Origin: Candidatus Azambacteria bacterium
Lineage (GTDB): Bacteria; Patescibacteriota; Minisyncoccia; GWC2-36-17; M10-OD1-4
Reading direction: 5' to 3'
Length of the DNA: 13,893 nucleotides
NCBI GenBank assembly: GCA_016200995.1
Contig: JACQDS010000032.1
Location: 1 to 13,893 of the forward strand
A program made the position numbers and the translations under genes. Shown here in pieces: positions 1-7,237 of the stretch (positions are counted from its first letter, which is position 1; each line of letters starts with the position of its first letter). Under the pieces are notes generated by a model. The model searched no databases, had not been told where the DNA came from, and saw nothing but the letters and a program-made list of their open reading frames with translations.

Positions 1-45
1 ATTTTAACGAAAAACGCGATTTCGGTATATAAATGGTTCCCCCCT

Positions 46-567
46 TTAAAAAAATTTATTTTGAAAAATTCGAAAAAAATATTTTTGAAAATACCGTTCG
101 AAATTACTGCGATAAACATTTATACAGAGTGATTCTAAACGGGCAATTTTTAAAAACATTTCAATTTTCACTTTGTCGCCGTCCGCCAGAAACTCTTCAA
201 GCTTTTTTATCTTTGTCAGCGAATCGTGTTCCGAGGTTGCAAGGCCGATCTTTATGATTTTCAACTCCGAAGCCTTTTGCTTTGATTTTTTCTCCCTTTC
301 TGACTTGTCTTTCTGATATATGTATTTTCCTATGTCTATTATCTTTACGACAGGTGGAATAGCGTCTTTTGATATCTCAACAAGGTCAAGCCCGGCTTGC
401 TTTGCCATTCCCAAGGCTTCTTGCGTTGAGATGACGCCGATATTCTCTCCGTTTTCGTTGATAACCCTGACCTCAGGCACGCGTATCTGCTCGTTTGCTT
501 TGGGGCGCGAAGGGTCGAATTTTCTGAATGGTTTATAAAATGGCCTGTTGATCTTTTTGCTTTTAAT
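46..567 (-). CDS. infC: Translation initiation factor IF-3, C-terminus aberrant
   Basis: IF-3 binds the 30S subunit, blocks 50S joining and proofreads initiator tRNA and start codon. The N-domain signature is clear (NEQIRVPEVRVINENGENIG, then EALGMAKQAGLDLVEIS and PPVVKIIDIGKYIYQ), followed by the lysine-rich linker and the start of the C-domain up to GDKVKIEMFLK. The family then continues with a GRE motif and about 50 more residues. Here, from about base 147 downwards, the frame runs into 33 residues rich in Phe, Arg and Asn with no resemblance to IF-3, then TAA. No other frame restores the missing part. An ATG at 603 is in frame but lies inside the tmRNA T-arm. I prefer the ATT at 567-565, since infC often uses rare AUU-type starts. 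That gives 173 residues. No Shine-Dalgarno is visible. Identity is sure; the start and the 3' end are not. Confidence 0.8.
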   Translation of the reverse strand: MKSKKINRPFYKPFRKFDPSRPKANEQIRVPEVRVINENGENIGVISTQEALGMAKQAGLDLVEISKDAIPPVVKIIDIGKYIYQKDKSEREKKSKQKASELKIIKIGLATSEHDSLTKIKKLEEFLADGDKVKIEMFLKIARLESLCINVYRSNFERYFQKYFFRIFQNKFF

Positions 568-573
568 ATTAAA

Positions 574-965
574 TGGTTGAGATGGCGAGAGTTGAACTCG
601 CATCCAAAAAGTTTTTTAAAATACCTCTACAAACGTAGTCTGTTTATTTTTTTTCGGAAAATTCAGCTCTAAAATCAGACAAAAAACCGAAATTCCTATC
701 CACTGTTGCTTTGTGATCTTTCGTGGAGCTATATCACGCATCCCGATGATATGACACCCGGGGTTTGCCTATCGGAAGTCGGCAAGCCGGATGGCAAAAG
801 TTAAATTAAACTCTTGCAAGAGCTAAAGGAGCGAATGCGTTTGCAAGCGCTGCCTTTGCCTTTGAAAATAAGTTTGCACTTATCTTTTTGAGGCGGTTTT
901 ATGAGCTGCCACAGCTCAGTTTGAGTATTTTTAAAAAGATCTCTCTGTCGAAGCCCTACATCCCC
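574..965 (-). ncRNA. ssrA: tmRNA (transfer-messenger RNA)
   Basis: tmRNA rescues stalled ribosomes with SmpB: it acts as alanyl-tRNA and then as mRNA for a degradation tag. The minus-strand transcript begins GGGGATGTAGGGCTTCGACA, the canonical tmRNA 5' motif. It ends with a T-arm (GCGAG, loop TTCAACT, CTCGC), the acceptor strand CATCTCA, and an encoded ACCA. GGGGATG pairs with CATCTCA in six of seven positions, including one G-U; the first pair is G-A. The start of helix H2 is visible (AAAATAC with GTATTTT). A hairpin before the tag (GAGCTG/CAGCTC) fits PK1. Near the 3' side, CGG/CCG and GTCTG/CAGAC interleave as a pseudoknot. Length is 392 nt, a normal size. smpB ends 20 bases upstream on the same strand. 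TATCTT at 977-972 is placed like a -10 for this 5' end, but no good -35 accompanies it. Confidence 0.95.
806..877 (-). other. tmRNA tag-peptide reading frame
   Basis: The frame opens with GCA AAC (Ala-Asn, the usual first tag residues), preceded by ATAAGT, which has the A at -4 that is conserved in E. coli. It runs 23 codons to TAA. The peptide begins ANLFSKAKAAL and ends ANAFAPLALARV. A second in-frame GCA AAC at 844-839 would give a 12-residue tag, but its upstream context (GCGCTT) lacks that A. Most known tags are about 8-15 residues and end in LAA or a similar sequence. This one is longer and ends in Arg-Val. The frame is seen directly; the resume codon is inferred. Confidence 0.65.
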
Positions 966-985
966 ATTGAAAAGATAGGGCGGAT

Positions 986-1429
986 CTAATATTTCAAGAT
1001 CCTTTGCGCTTGGCGCTTAAACTCTCTTTCTTTGATCTTTTCCCGCTTTTCAAATTGTTTTTGAGAGCGAACCAAAGCGAATTCAAGCTTTATCAAGCGT
1101 CCTTTAGTATATACGGAAATAGGCACTAATGTCAAGCCTTTTTCGGCGGTTTTGCCTATTAAATAATTGATCTCCTTCTTACGCAAAAGCAGTTTTCTCG
1201 GTCTTTGCGGGTCGTAGTCTTTCGGCGTGTTTTTGGCTTGATATGGAGAGATGTTAGCATTGATCAAAAAAGCGCCATCGCTTCCGATGGTTATATACGA
1301 ACCCCTCAGGTTCATTAGTCCATTTTTTATCGCTTTTACTTCAAACCCGCGCAACAAAAGCCCGGCCTCCAGTTTGTCCATGACCTCGTAGTCAAAAAGC
1401 GCTTTTCTGTTTTCCGCCAATTTCGGCAT
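986..1429 (-). CDS. smpB: SsrA-binding protein SmpB
   Basis: SmpB is a 147-residue OB-fold protein that binds the tRNA-like domain of tmRNA and takes the place of the missing anticodon arm in the ribosomal A site. Family signatures are all present: NRKALFDYEV near the N-terminus, GFEVKAIKNGLMNLRGSYI (family GTEVKSLR..., with F for T), AFLINANISPY, the DPQRPRKLLLRKKEI block, and GLTLVPISVY. The basic tail FEKREKIKEREFKRQ, which folds as a helix in the mRNA channel, is complete. It sits directly upstream of ssrA on the same strand, so protein and RNA partner are probably co-transcribed. There is no Shine-Dalgarno before the ATG (the leader is AAAACAAA). Length is typical for the family. Confidence 0.96.
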   Translation of the reverse strand: MPKLAENRKALFDYEVMDKLEAGLLLRGFEVKAIKNGLMNLRGSYITIGSDGAFLINANISPYQAKNTPKDYDPQRPRKLLLRKKEINYLIGKTAEKGLTLVPISVYTKGRLIKLEFALVRSQKQFEKREKIKEREFKRQAQRILKY

Positions 1430-1463
1430 TTTGTTTTGTATATTAATATGATATATTATTTAT
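1430..1463. promoter_or_regulatory. Compact divergent promoter region
   Basis: Only 34 bases separate the divergent start codons of smpB and the gene at 1464. The spacer is almost pure A/T and holds a perfect 10-base palindrome, ATATTAATAT (1440-1449). TATGAT (1447-1452) or TATATT (1452-1457) could be a -10 for the rightward gene. Either would start transcription at or within a few bases of its ATG, giving a leaderless or nearly leaderless mRNA. No Shine-Dalgarno is seen on either side. The divergence is certain; the promoter elements are inferred. Confidence 0.4.
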
Positions 1464-2369
1464 ATGTTTAAAGCCTTCAAAAATAACCTTACCATATCGC
1501 TGGCATTTTTAGCAATTCTCATCGTGCCGTTTTTGGCTTATGCCGCCGATGGCCTTGTTCCTTGCGGAAATCAGTATGATGCCACTACTGGAAAAATATT
1601 AAATCCTTGCACCCTATGTCACTTGTATCAATTAACGCAAAAGATAATACATTTCCTGATGTTTACGATAGCGCCAACGCTCGGCGTTTTGGTCATCTCC
1701 TGGGGCGGGTTTAAAATATTGATCGCCGGCGGAGACCCGGGAGCAAAACAAGCCGGCTACAAAGCGATCACCACCGCCGCCGTCGGGCTTTTGATAGTTT
1801 TCTCCGCGTGGATAGTGATAAATGAATTTTTGCTTTTCTTTTCAAGTCAAAAAGGCGGCGGCACGGCAACTATATTAAGCAACCCTTGGACGGAGGTAAA
1901 TTGCAATTTGAATCCGGCGCCGATCGTTATTCCGCCGACCGCTTTGGCCGGAGCATGGGGTGATGATTCTTTGATTCGCGCCAGTCTTTTACCGGTGATT
2001 GTAAAAAGTCCAAGCTGTGCGACCATCGGACAAATAGGTTGTACTAGCGTTTTTGGCCTTATGGAGGATGTTGTTTTAAAGATTAAAGCTTTAAAAACAT
2101 CATGTGGCGCCAGTTGTGTTGTTACTATAACCGGAGGAACGGAATATTGGTTACATCAAACTCACAATAATAATAGAAATGTTGATTTAGCGAAAGATGG
2201 CGTTCTTGATGCATATATAACAAAATCAGGACCAGCTTCCATAACATCATGTGGCGTAAGCACTGATCCTCATTATCAAGTTGGCGCAGATATTTATGTA
2301 GATGAACCAAACCGTGATGCTAATGGTAATATAACAGGCACTGGTAGGCATTGGCATGTCTGCTACTAA
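1464..2369 (+). CDS. Pilin-like membrane protein with M15-type metallopeptidase-like C-terminus
   Basis: A 301-residue exported protein. Residues 8-27 form a signal peptide or membrane segment ending AYA-A. Two hydrophobic helices follow (about 62-82 and 101-123) around a loop GGDPGAKQAGYK. This resembles the TrbC/VirB2 or T4SS-pilin-type proteins frequent in Patescibacteria. After a Pro-rich linker (150-160), the C-terminal part contains TGGTEYWLH, then H234-x6-D241, and ends with HWH at 296-298. This H-x6-D...HxH layout matches the zinc ligands of LAS/M15 (VanX, hedgehog-type) peptidases that cut peptidoglycan peptides. The catalytic Glu usually three residues before the last His is absent, so activity is doubtful. 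Eight Cys residues in the exported part (at 185, 193, 214, 218, 263 and 300 in the C-terminal portion, for example) could form disulfides. argS follows after six bases. The fold assignment is inference from motifs. Confidence 0.7.
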   Translation: MFKAFKNNLTISLAFLAILIVPFLAYAADGLVPCGNQYDATTGKILNPCTLCHLYQLTQKIIHFLMFTIAPTLGVLVISWGGFKILIAGGDPGAKQAGYKAITTAAVGLLIVFSAWIVINEFLLFFSSQKGGGTATILSNPWTEVNCNLNPAPIVIPPTALAGAWGDDSLIRASLLPVIVKSPSCATIGQIGCTSVFGLMEDVVLKIKALKTSCGASCVVTITGGTEYWLHQTHNNNRNVDLAKDGVLDAYITKSGPASITSCGVSTDPHYQVGADIYVDEPNRDANGNITGTGRHWHVCY

Positions 2370-2375
2370 TTTTCC

Positions 2376-4004
2376 ATGAATATCAAAAATGAAATTAAAA
2401 TACATATATTAGATGCGGTAAAAAACCTTCAAAATGAAGGTGTTTTTTCTCATTTTGAGATTCCGGAGTTTGAGGTTGAAAGGCCACTAGAGGGCGCATT
2501 CGGAGATTACTCGGCAAATATCGCTCTCAAGCTTTCTAAGGTCTTAAATCTCAATCCGAGGGATATCGCCGGAAAATTAAAAGATGAAATTTCAAGATCC
2601 GATAATGGGAAAATTTTTTCAAAAGCGGATGTCGCCGGCCCCGGATTTCTTAATCTGTATCTTTCCGATGATTTTGTCTCCGGTAAAATATCTGAAGCAA
2701 AAAAAGAAGGAGAAAATTTCGGCTCTTCGGATATTGGAAAAGGCAAAAAGATCTTGATTGAGTTCATTTCGGCTAATCCGACAGGAGACTTGCATCTTGG
2801 GCACGGCAGGGGGGCGTTTTTTGGCGATGCGCTCGCAAATGTTTTAAGTTTTTCAGGATTTTTAGTGACGAAGGAGTTTTACGTTAATGATTCCAAAAAA
2901 AGCACGCAGATATTGGAGCTTGGAAAGACCGCTCTCGGCAAAGGGGAATCTTACAAAACAGAAAAACTTTTGGAAAAAATAAAAATGCTGGAAGGCGAGC
3001 TTTCGGAAGCAAAAGACGAGGCTGATGCGGGAAGTGTTTTGGCGCGCGAGCTTTTAAGGGATATGCAGGGGTTGGTAAAAAACAAGCTCAAGATAGATTT
3101 TGACAGCTGGTTTTCCGAGCAAAAAGAGCTTTACGAGACCGGCAAAGTTGATGAGATCTATGATTTTCTAAAAAAGAAAGGCTTGATCTTTGAAAAAGAG
3201 GGAGCGGAATGGCTTAAGCTTTCCGAATATGGGGATTCCGAAGACAGGGTGATAGTCAGAAGCGACGAGAAAAAAAGCCCGACATATCTTCTTCCGGATA
3301 TCGCCTATCATAAAAACAAAATTGAGCGAGGCTTCGATAAGCTTATAAATATCTGGGGGGCGGATCATCAGGGGCATGTGAAAAGTATGCAGGCGGTGAT
3401 GAATTTTTTTTGTGAAAAAAACAAGCTTGAGGTCTTTATCACGCAGATGGTCGCCTTAAAAGACGAAGGCGAGAGATTCAAGCTTTCAAAAAGAACCGGA
3501 AAGATAGTGACGATGGAGTGGCTGGTGGATGAGGTTGGTATAGACTCGGCCAGATTTTTCTATCTTTTAAAATCAATAGATACCCAGATGGAATTTGACC
3601 TTGCTTTGGCAAAAGAACAGTCTGAAAAAAATCCGATCTTTTATGTCCAATACGCGCATGCTCGAATAGCAAGTATTTTAAGAAAAGCGGAAGAAGAGGG
3701 TTATGATCTTGACGGCGCGGGTTATGAGCTTTCTGGAAAAGAGGAGGAGAGAAAGCTCGCTCTTGAGATCTTGAAATTTCCGGAAGTGATAGAAAACATA
3801 GCCGAGCTTGCAAATATGCAAACGCTCCCGCATTACACTCTCGAGCTTGCCAGAAAGTTTCACTCTTTTTATGCTTCCTGTCGGGTGCTTGGCAACGAAA
3901 ATAAAAATATTGATATTTCAAGAATAGCTCTTATTAAGTCGGCAAAGCAAACTCTTAAAAATGCATTATCTTTGATAGGGGTTTCCGCTCCGGAGAAGAT
4001 GTAA
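2376..4004 (+). CDS. argS: Arginyl-tRNA synthetase
   Basis: This class Ia synthetase charges tRNA-Arg with arginine using ATP, and needs the tRNA for amino-acid activation. It is 542 residues, normal for the family. The N-terminal Add-1 domain is at about 1-110 (PLEGAFGDYSANIALKL, GPGFLNLYL). The HIGH motif is in ANPTGDLHLGH (133-143), and GADHQGH is at 328-334. The KMSKS equivalent is FKLSKRTG (368-375), a relaxed form common in this family. The C-terminal DALR anticodon-binding domain begins near YVQYAHARIASI (423-434). The start lies six bases after the stop of the upstream envelope gene, so the two are probably co-transcribed despite having no functional link. No Shine-Dalgarno is seen. 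Confidence 0.97.
   Translation: MNIKNEIKIHILDAVKNLQNEGVFSHFEIPEFEVERPLEGAFGDYSANIALKLSKVLNLNPRDIAGKLKDEISRSDNGKIFSKADVAGPGFLNLYLSDDFVSGKISEAKKEGENFGSSDIGKGKKILIEFISANPTGDLHLGHGRGAFFGDALANVLSFSGFLVTKEFYVNDSKKSTQILELGKTALGKGESYKTEKLLEKIKMLEGELSEAKDEADAGSVLARELLRDMQGLVKNKLKIDFDSWFSEQKELYETGKVDEIYDFLKKKGLIFEKEGAEWLKLSEYGDSEDRVIVRSDEKKSPTYLLPDIAYHKNKIERGFDKLINIWGADHQGHVKSMQAVMNFFCEKNKLEVFITQMVALKDEGERFKLSKRTGKIVTMEWLVDEVGIDSARFFYLLKSIDTQMEFDLALAKEQSEKNPIFYVQYAHARIASILRKAEEEGYDLDGAGYELSGKEEERKLALEILKFPEVIENIAELANMQTLPHYTLELARKFHSFYASCRVLGNENKNIDISRIALIKSAKQTLKNALSLIGVSAPEKM
2421..2448 (+). terminator. Terminator-like hairpin inside the argS 5' coding region
   Basis: An A-run is followed by ACCTTCA (2425-2431), loop AAA, TGAAGGT (2435-2441), one G, then six T (2443-2448). 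The shape is that of a short intrinsic terminator, located about 50 bases into argS. It could attenuate argS, or reflect the end of the upstream gene overlapping argS. The 7-bp stem is weak and the bases also encode residues of the Add-1 domain, so chance is possible. Confidence 0.3.
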
Positions 4005-4010
4005 TTTCTA

Positions 4011-4043
4011 CTTAGAAACCCGACGTCTAAGCGCTTGCGGGTT
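4011..4043 (+). repeat. Two overlapping, mutually exclusive inverted repeats after argS
   Basis: CTTAGA (4011-4016) pairs with TCTAAG (4026-4031). AACCCG (4017-4022) pairs with CGGGTT (4038-4043). The second hairpin's left arm lies in the loop of the first, so the two cannot form as a simple nest but could form a pseudoknot or alternate. No T-run follows (a G-run does), so this is not a standard terminator. It lies between the argS stop and the promoter of the next gene. Confidence 0.35.
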
Positions 4044-4068
4044 GGGGGGGGGGATAGTATGGTATAAT
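4042..4068 (+). promoter_or_regulatory. Extended -10 promoter with a G10 tract in the -35/-10 region
   Basis: TGGTATAAT (4060-4068) is a perfect -10 (TATAAT at 4063-4068) with the TGn extension. Immediately upstream is a run of ten G (4044-4053) preceded by TT. Possible -35 boxes are TTGGGG (4042-4047), spaced 15 bases from the -10, and TTGCGG (4035-4040), spaced 22. Neither is at the optimal 17, and both distances change with the number of G. Predicted transcription start is near 4075, giving a leader of about 27 bases to the ATG at 4102. The -10 is seen directly; phase variation is inference. Confidence 0.65.
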
Positions 4069-4101
4069 GAGCCATAGTTAAGCATTAAGCTAAATAAAGA
4101 T

Positions 4102-7100
4102 ATGGCAAAAGCATTTCCAGAAAATATAGGAAACGACCCGGAGCTTGAGGGTAGTCCGATGGCTCGAGCTATGCAGGAGGCTTTCGGTGGAGACACGGCA
4201 GATGATGTTGCAGAAAGAGCAAAAGAAGCGATTGGTATAAATGGAGATCCGGCTAATGAGAAAATGATTTTTAATGCAACCGTTGAAGGCGTATCAAGGG
4301 GAGTGGAGAAAGAAAAAGGATTAAATAATTTTAAGGCAGTTAAGATGGGATTGAAAAGGGATATTAACCCGAAATCTTATGAGCATGTTATATCTGAAAT
4401 AGAAAGATTAAAAAATGAGCTTGCGCAACATCCAGAAGAATTGGAGTTTTATGAAAAGGAATTAGAAAAAGCTGAAAAGTCAAAGCAGGAAATGGAGCTT
4501 CCCAAAAATGCGGCGGAAGAAGAGCCTCCTGTGGGCGCGGAAGTTTCGGAAAAAGCCGAGGTAGCAAGCTCGGAAGAAATTGAGAAAATTCCGGAGACCA
4601 AAGAATCGATACCAGAGATATTAGAGGAGAAAAAGGAAGAGGCGGCAGAACCTGCTCTAGAAGCTGAAGAAAAACCGGAGACGCCGGAAAAAGAAAAGCC
4701 GGCTGAAGAACCAAAAGAAATTTTAGATAAAAAACCTGAGGTTGTTTTGACCGAAGAAGAGGAAAAGAAAATTGAAGGGGCGTTTTCGGAGTTTAATATT
4801 TCTCAAAAAGAGTTAAATGATTTACCGGGATTTTCAGAGTTGTCTTACGGGCAGCGCCTTTTGGTGGCGGAAAATTTAAATCAGATAAAACTGGGAATGA
4901 TCGAGGAAAAAGCCAGAGAAGCGTACGGGGAGGAGATGAAAAGTTCGGGATTTTTAGGCAGAATGTGGAAGGGTATAAGCAAAAAATATCAGCTTGCCAA
5001 GCAGGAAAAAGCATCTTTGAAGGAGATAGAAAAGGGAGGAGTAGAGGTCCTTGGCGCGGCTTTGGAGAACTTGATCAAAAGAGCCGGAGAGGGTCCTGGT
5101 GTTGAGGTTTTGGAGGATGGAGAATTTGAGATGCAGTATGCGGAAGGATTTGATGGAATAACGAAAGAGAGGCAAGAAATAATTGATAATTTTAATGAGG
5201 TTGCCACAAGGTTTGGCAAGATGCCGGAAGAATGGAGATTTGATACCGCAAGCAAAGAAAATCAAGAAGCTTACAAGGATCTACTGGAAGAGTATGAAGA
5301 GGCAAGGAAGGGTCTTTTGGATCTACATGAAACTAGAGGGACATCCATGGGTGCCGCTATTGATGTTAATAGGATAGATGGGATGGTTAAGATGAACCAA
5401 TTTTTAAATACGCATACTGATGTTGAAGAGGAGCTAAAAAAAATAAATGATGAGAGTGCTTGGAAAAGAGTTATGATGGATGTGGTGACGGAAAGAGGTG
5501 TTTACGCCGCAGCCGGCTTTCTTACAAGGACTGCCACAGTAAGCCTTATCGGCGCTTTGGGCGCGCCGCTTGCGGCGGCCGGACTGGGAGGTTTTATGGC
5601 AAGCAAGAGAGCAAAGGAGAATTTAAGAGAAAAGGATATGATGGCAAGAAGAGGCGAGAAGGATGAGTCGGAAACATCAAAAAATATTGTTGATGCTGAA
5701 AATTTAGATAAGAAATTAGAATATTTGCTTGAGAGGATAGAAAAAGAAGAGGACCCTAAAAATAAGGAGAATCTTTTAAGTCAGATGAAAGAGCGAGTTG
5801 ATTATATTCAAGGAAAAATGGAGGACGGCTTGGTAAATTATGGAAATGAGAGTGAGAGATTGAACAATCAATACAAATTAACTCAAAGATTGAGTGGTTT
5901 GATGGTTGCTATTGAAGAGGGTAACGTGAGAAGCAGAGAAAAAATAGAAAGAAGGCTTGAGGCGGCTCTTAAGTCTAAAAAAGAGGGAATATCGGAGGCT
6001 AGGAAAGAACATATCAAAAAGCAGATAAAAAGAGGCGCTTTGATCGGCGCAGGATTTGCCGGATCAGGTTATCTTTTAAGGCATTTTGGAGGAGAGCTTT
6101 TCAATTGGCTTGAGAGTAAAAATGGAGCTACAAAAAGCGATATTCTTTGCGTATCAAACGAAGAGGTTAAAGAAGCTCAAGATGCCGCAACTTCACCTCA
6201 ACATCAGGAGATGCCTGGCGCTGTTTCAGGCGTGGCACCAAATTTACCGCCGGAAAATCTTCCGATTGAAGGCGATGATTTAGGCGTTGGCAAGGTGTTA
6301 AAAGATGCTTTAGCCGTTGAGGGTTCATTGCCACATGTTGAGGCGCCTTATACTCCTGAAATAGCAGGCGGTCAGCTGAATCCGGAGGATACAACAGCAT
6401 CGGCAGAAGTAAAAGGAGTCAGCGCGCCTGATGTAAACAAGACAACCGCCGAGGCTGTATATGAGGCAAAATCCGGAGACAGCTTGTGGAAGATAATCGG
6501 CAATATGGATGAGTTAAAAGATCTGGAAGGCGGCCAAAAGTCAAACGCAATTGCAAATATCATAGAGGCTGTCAAGAAAGATCCGGAGGCGCTAAAAGCT
6601 CTTGGTTTTGAAAGTCCTGAAAGTATTGATCACCTAGAGGTCGGCCAGGAGATGGATATTGCAAAGATGAAAGAGATCTTGGGAAGCGCAGAAGTAAATG
6701 GCGAGCATATAGTTGAGCACGCTCAAAATTTAGACGAGGCCACAATAAAAAGCATAGAGGCAAATGAAGCGAGAGCGCTGGAGTTGAGTCATCATGAAGA
6801 AGCAGTGGAATCTCAGCAGCCTGTTTCGGAAGCAGTTGAAGCGTCAAAAGGCGGATCTTCAGCGGATACAATACGATCCGGGATCGCAGAAAATAAAATT
6901 GCAGAAAACATCAAATACAACGAAAAACTTTTTAACGGCGTTTCCGGCGAGATAGAAAAAAATGGCGACGCTGTTTTGACATTTAATACCAAAGGCAACG
7001 CGCTTGGAGTGAAGATGATAATCACAAAAGAAAATAAGATCGCCGTTGATGGCTATGGAGCCAGAAATTGGCCTGACGGAGTAAAATTTGGCGGTGTTTT

Positions 7101-7230
7101 CACATCAAGAAAGTCGGAGACATTCGCCGATTTTAACGAAGAGAATCTTAAAAAAGCGCTGAAGTTTATAAATGAAGGCAACGCTATAACGGAAAAAGAA
7201 AAAGCCTTGCTTGGAGGCAAAGCCGAATAA
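4102..7230 (+). CDS. Large acidic coiled-coil protein with LysM-like module
   Basis: A 1042-residue protein with no family I can name. Order of parts: a soluble N-terminus (1-90); predicted helices/coiled coil (91-130); a Glu/Pro/Lys/Ala-rich low-complexity stretch (135-225); a helical region (230-460); a hydrophobic stretch with many Gly/Ala (about 467-500) that could be a membrane hairpin; a charged coiled coil (501-644); and a second hydrophobic patch (645-660). Then come an Ala/Pro-rich linker, a LysM-like module (about 786-853: SGDSLWKI at the start, LEVGQEM at the end), another acidic helix, and a C-terminal mixed domain (about 935-1030). There is no N-terminal signal peptide. LysM modules bind peptidoglycan, so an inner-membrane protein with its C-terminal part facing the wall is plausible. 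It has its own promoter with a G10 tract and is followed by strong terminators, so it is probably a single-gene unit. Confidence 0.85.
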   Translation: MAKAFPENIGNDPELEGSPMARAMQEAFGGDTADDVAERAKEAIGINGDPANEKMIFNATVEGVSRGVEKEKGLNNFKAVKMGLKRDINPKSYEHVISEIERLKNELAQHPEELEFYEKELEKAEKSKQEMELPKNAAEEEPPVGAEVSEKAEVASSEEIEKIPETKESIPEILEEKKEEAAEPALEAEEKPETPEKEKPAEEPKEILDKKPEVVLTEEEEKKIEGAFSEFNISQKELNDLPGFSELSYGQRLLVAENLNQIKLGMIEEKAREAYGEEMKSSGFLGRMWKGISKKYQLAKQEKASLKEIEKGGVEVLGAALENLIKRAGEGPGVEVLEDGEFEMQYAEGFDGITKERQEIIDNFNEVATRFGKMPEEWRFDTASKENQEAYKDLLEEYEEARKGLLDLHETRGTSMGAAIDVNRIDGMVKMNQFLNTHTDVEEELKKINDESAWKRVMMDVVTERGVYAAAGFLTRTATVSLIGALGAPLAAAGLGGFMASKRAKENLREKDMMARRGEKDESETSKNIVDAENLDKKLEYLLERIEKEEDPKNKENLLSQMKERVDYIQGKMEDGLVNYGNESERLNNQYKLTQRLSGLMVAIEEGNVRSREKIERRLEAALKSKKEGISEARKEHIKKQIKRGALIGAGFAGSGYLLRHFGGELFNWLESKNGATKSDILCVSNEEVKEAQDAATSPQHQEMPGAVSGVAPNLPPENLPIEGDDLGVGKVLKDALAVEGSLPHVEAPYTPEIAGGQLNPEDTTASAEVKGVSAPDVNKTTAEAVYEAKSGDSLWKIIGNMDELKDLEGGQKSNAIANIIEAVKKDPEALKALGFESPESIDHLEVGQEMDIAKMKEILGSAEVNGEHIVEHAQNLDEATIKSIEANEARALELSHHEEAVESQQPVSEAVEASKGGSSADTIRSGIAENKIAENIKYNEKLFNGVSGEIEKNGDAVLTFNTKGNALGVKMIITKENKIAVDGYGARNWPDGVKFGGVFTSRKSETFADFNEENLKKALKFINEGNAITEKEKALLGGKAE

Positions 7231-7237
7231 TAAAGGA

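Noticed and set aside
1..45. Gene or regulatory element at the left edge
   Set aside because: Short A/T-rich sequence beyond the infC stop; nothing recognisable.
568..603. Extending infC to the ATG at 603
   Set aside because: These bases form the T-arm and acceptor end of the tmRNA, and the added residues have no IF-3 similarity or Shine-Dalgarno.
966..997. Separate ssrA promoter (TTGAAA at 997-992, TATCTT at 977-972)
   Set aside because: The -10 is well placed, but the spacer is only 14 bases and the -35 lies in the smpB 3' end; too weak to list as a feature.
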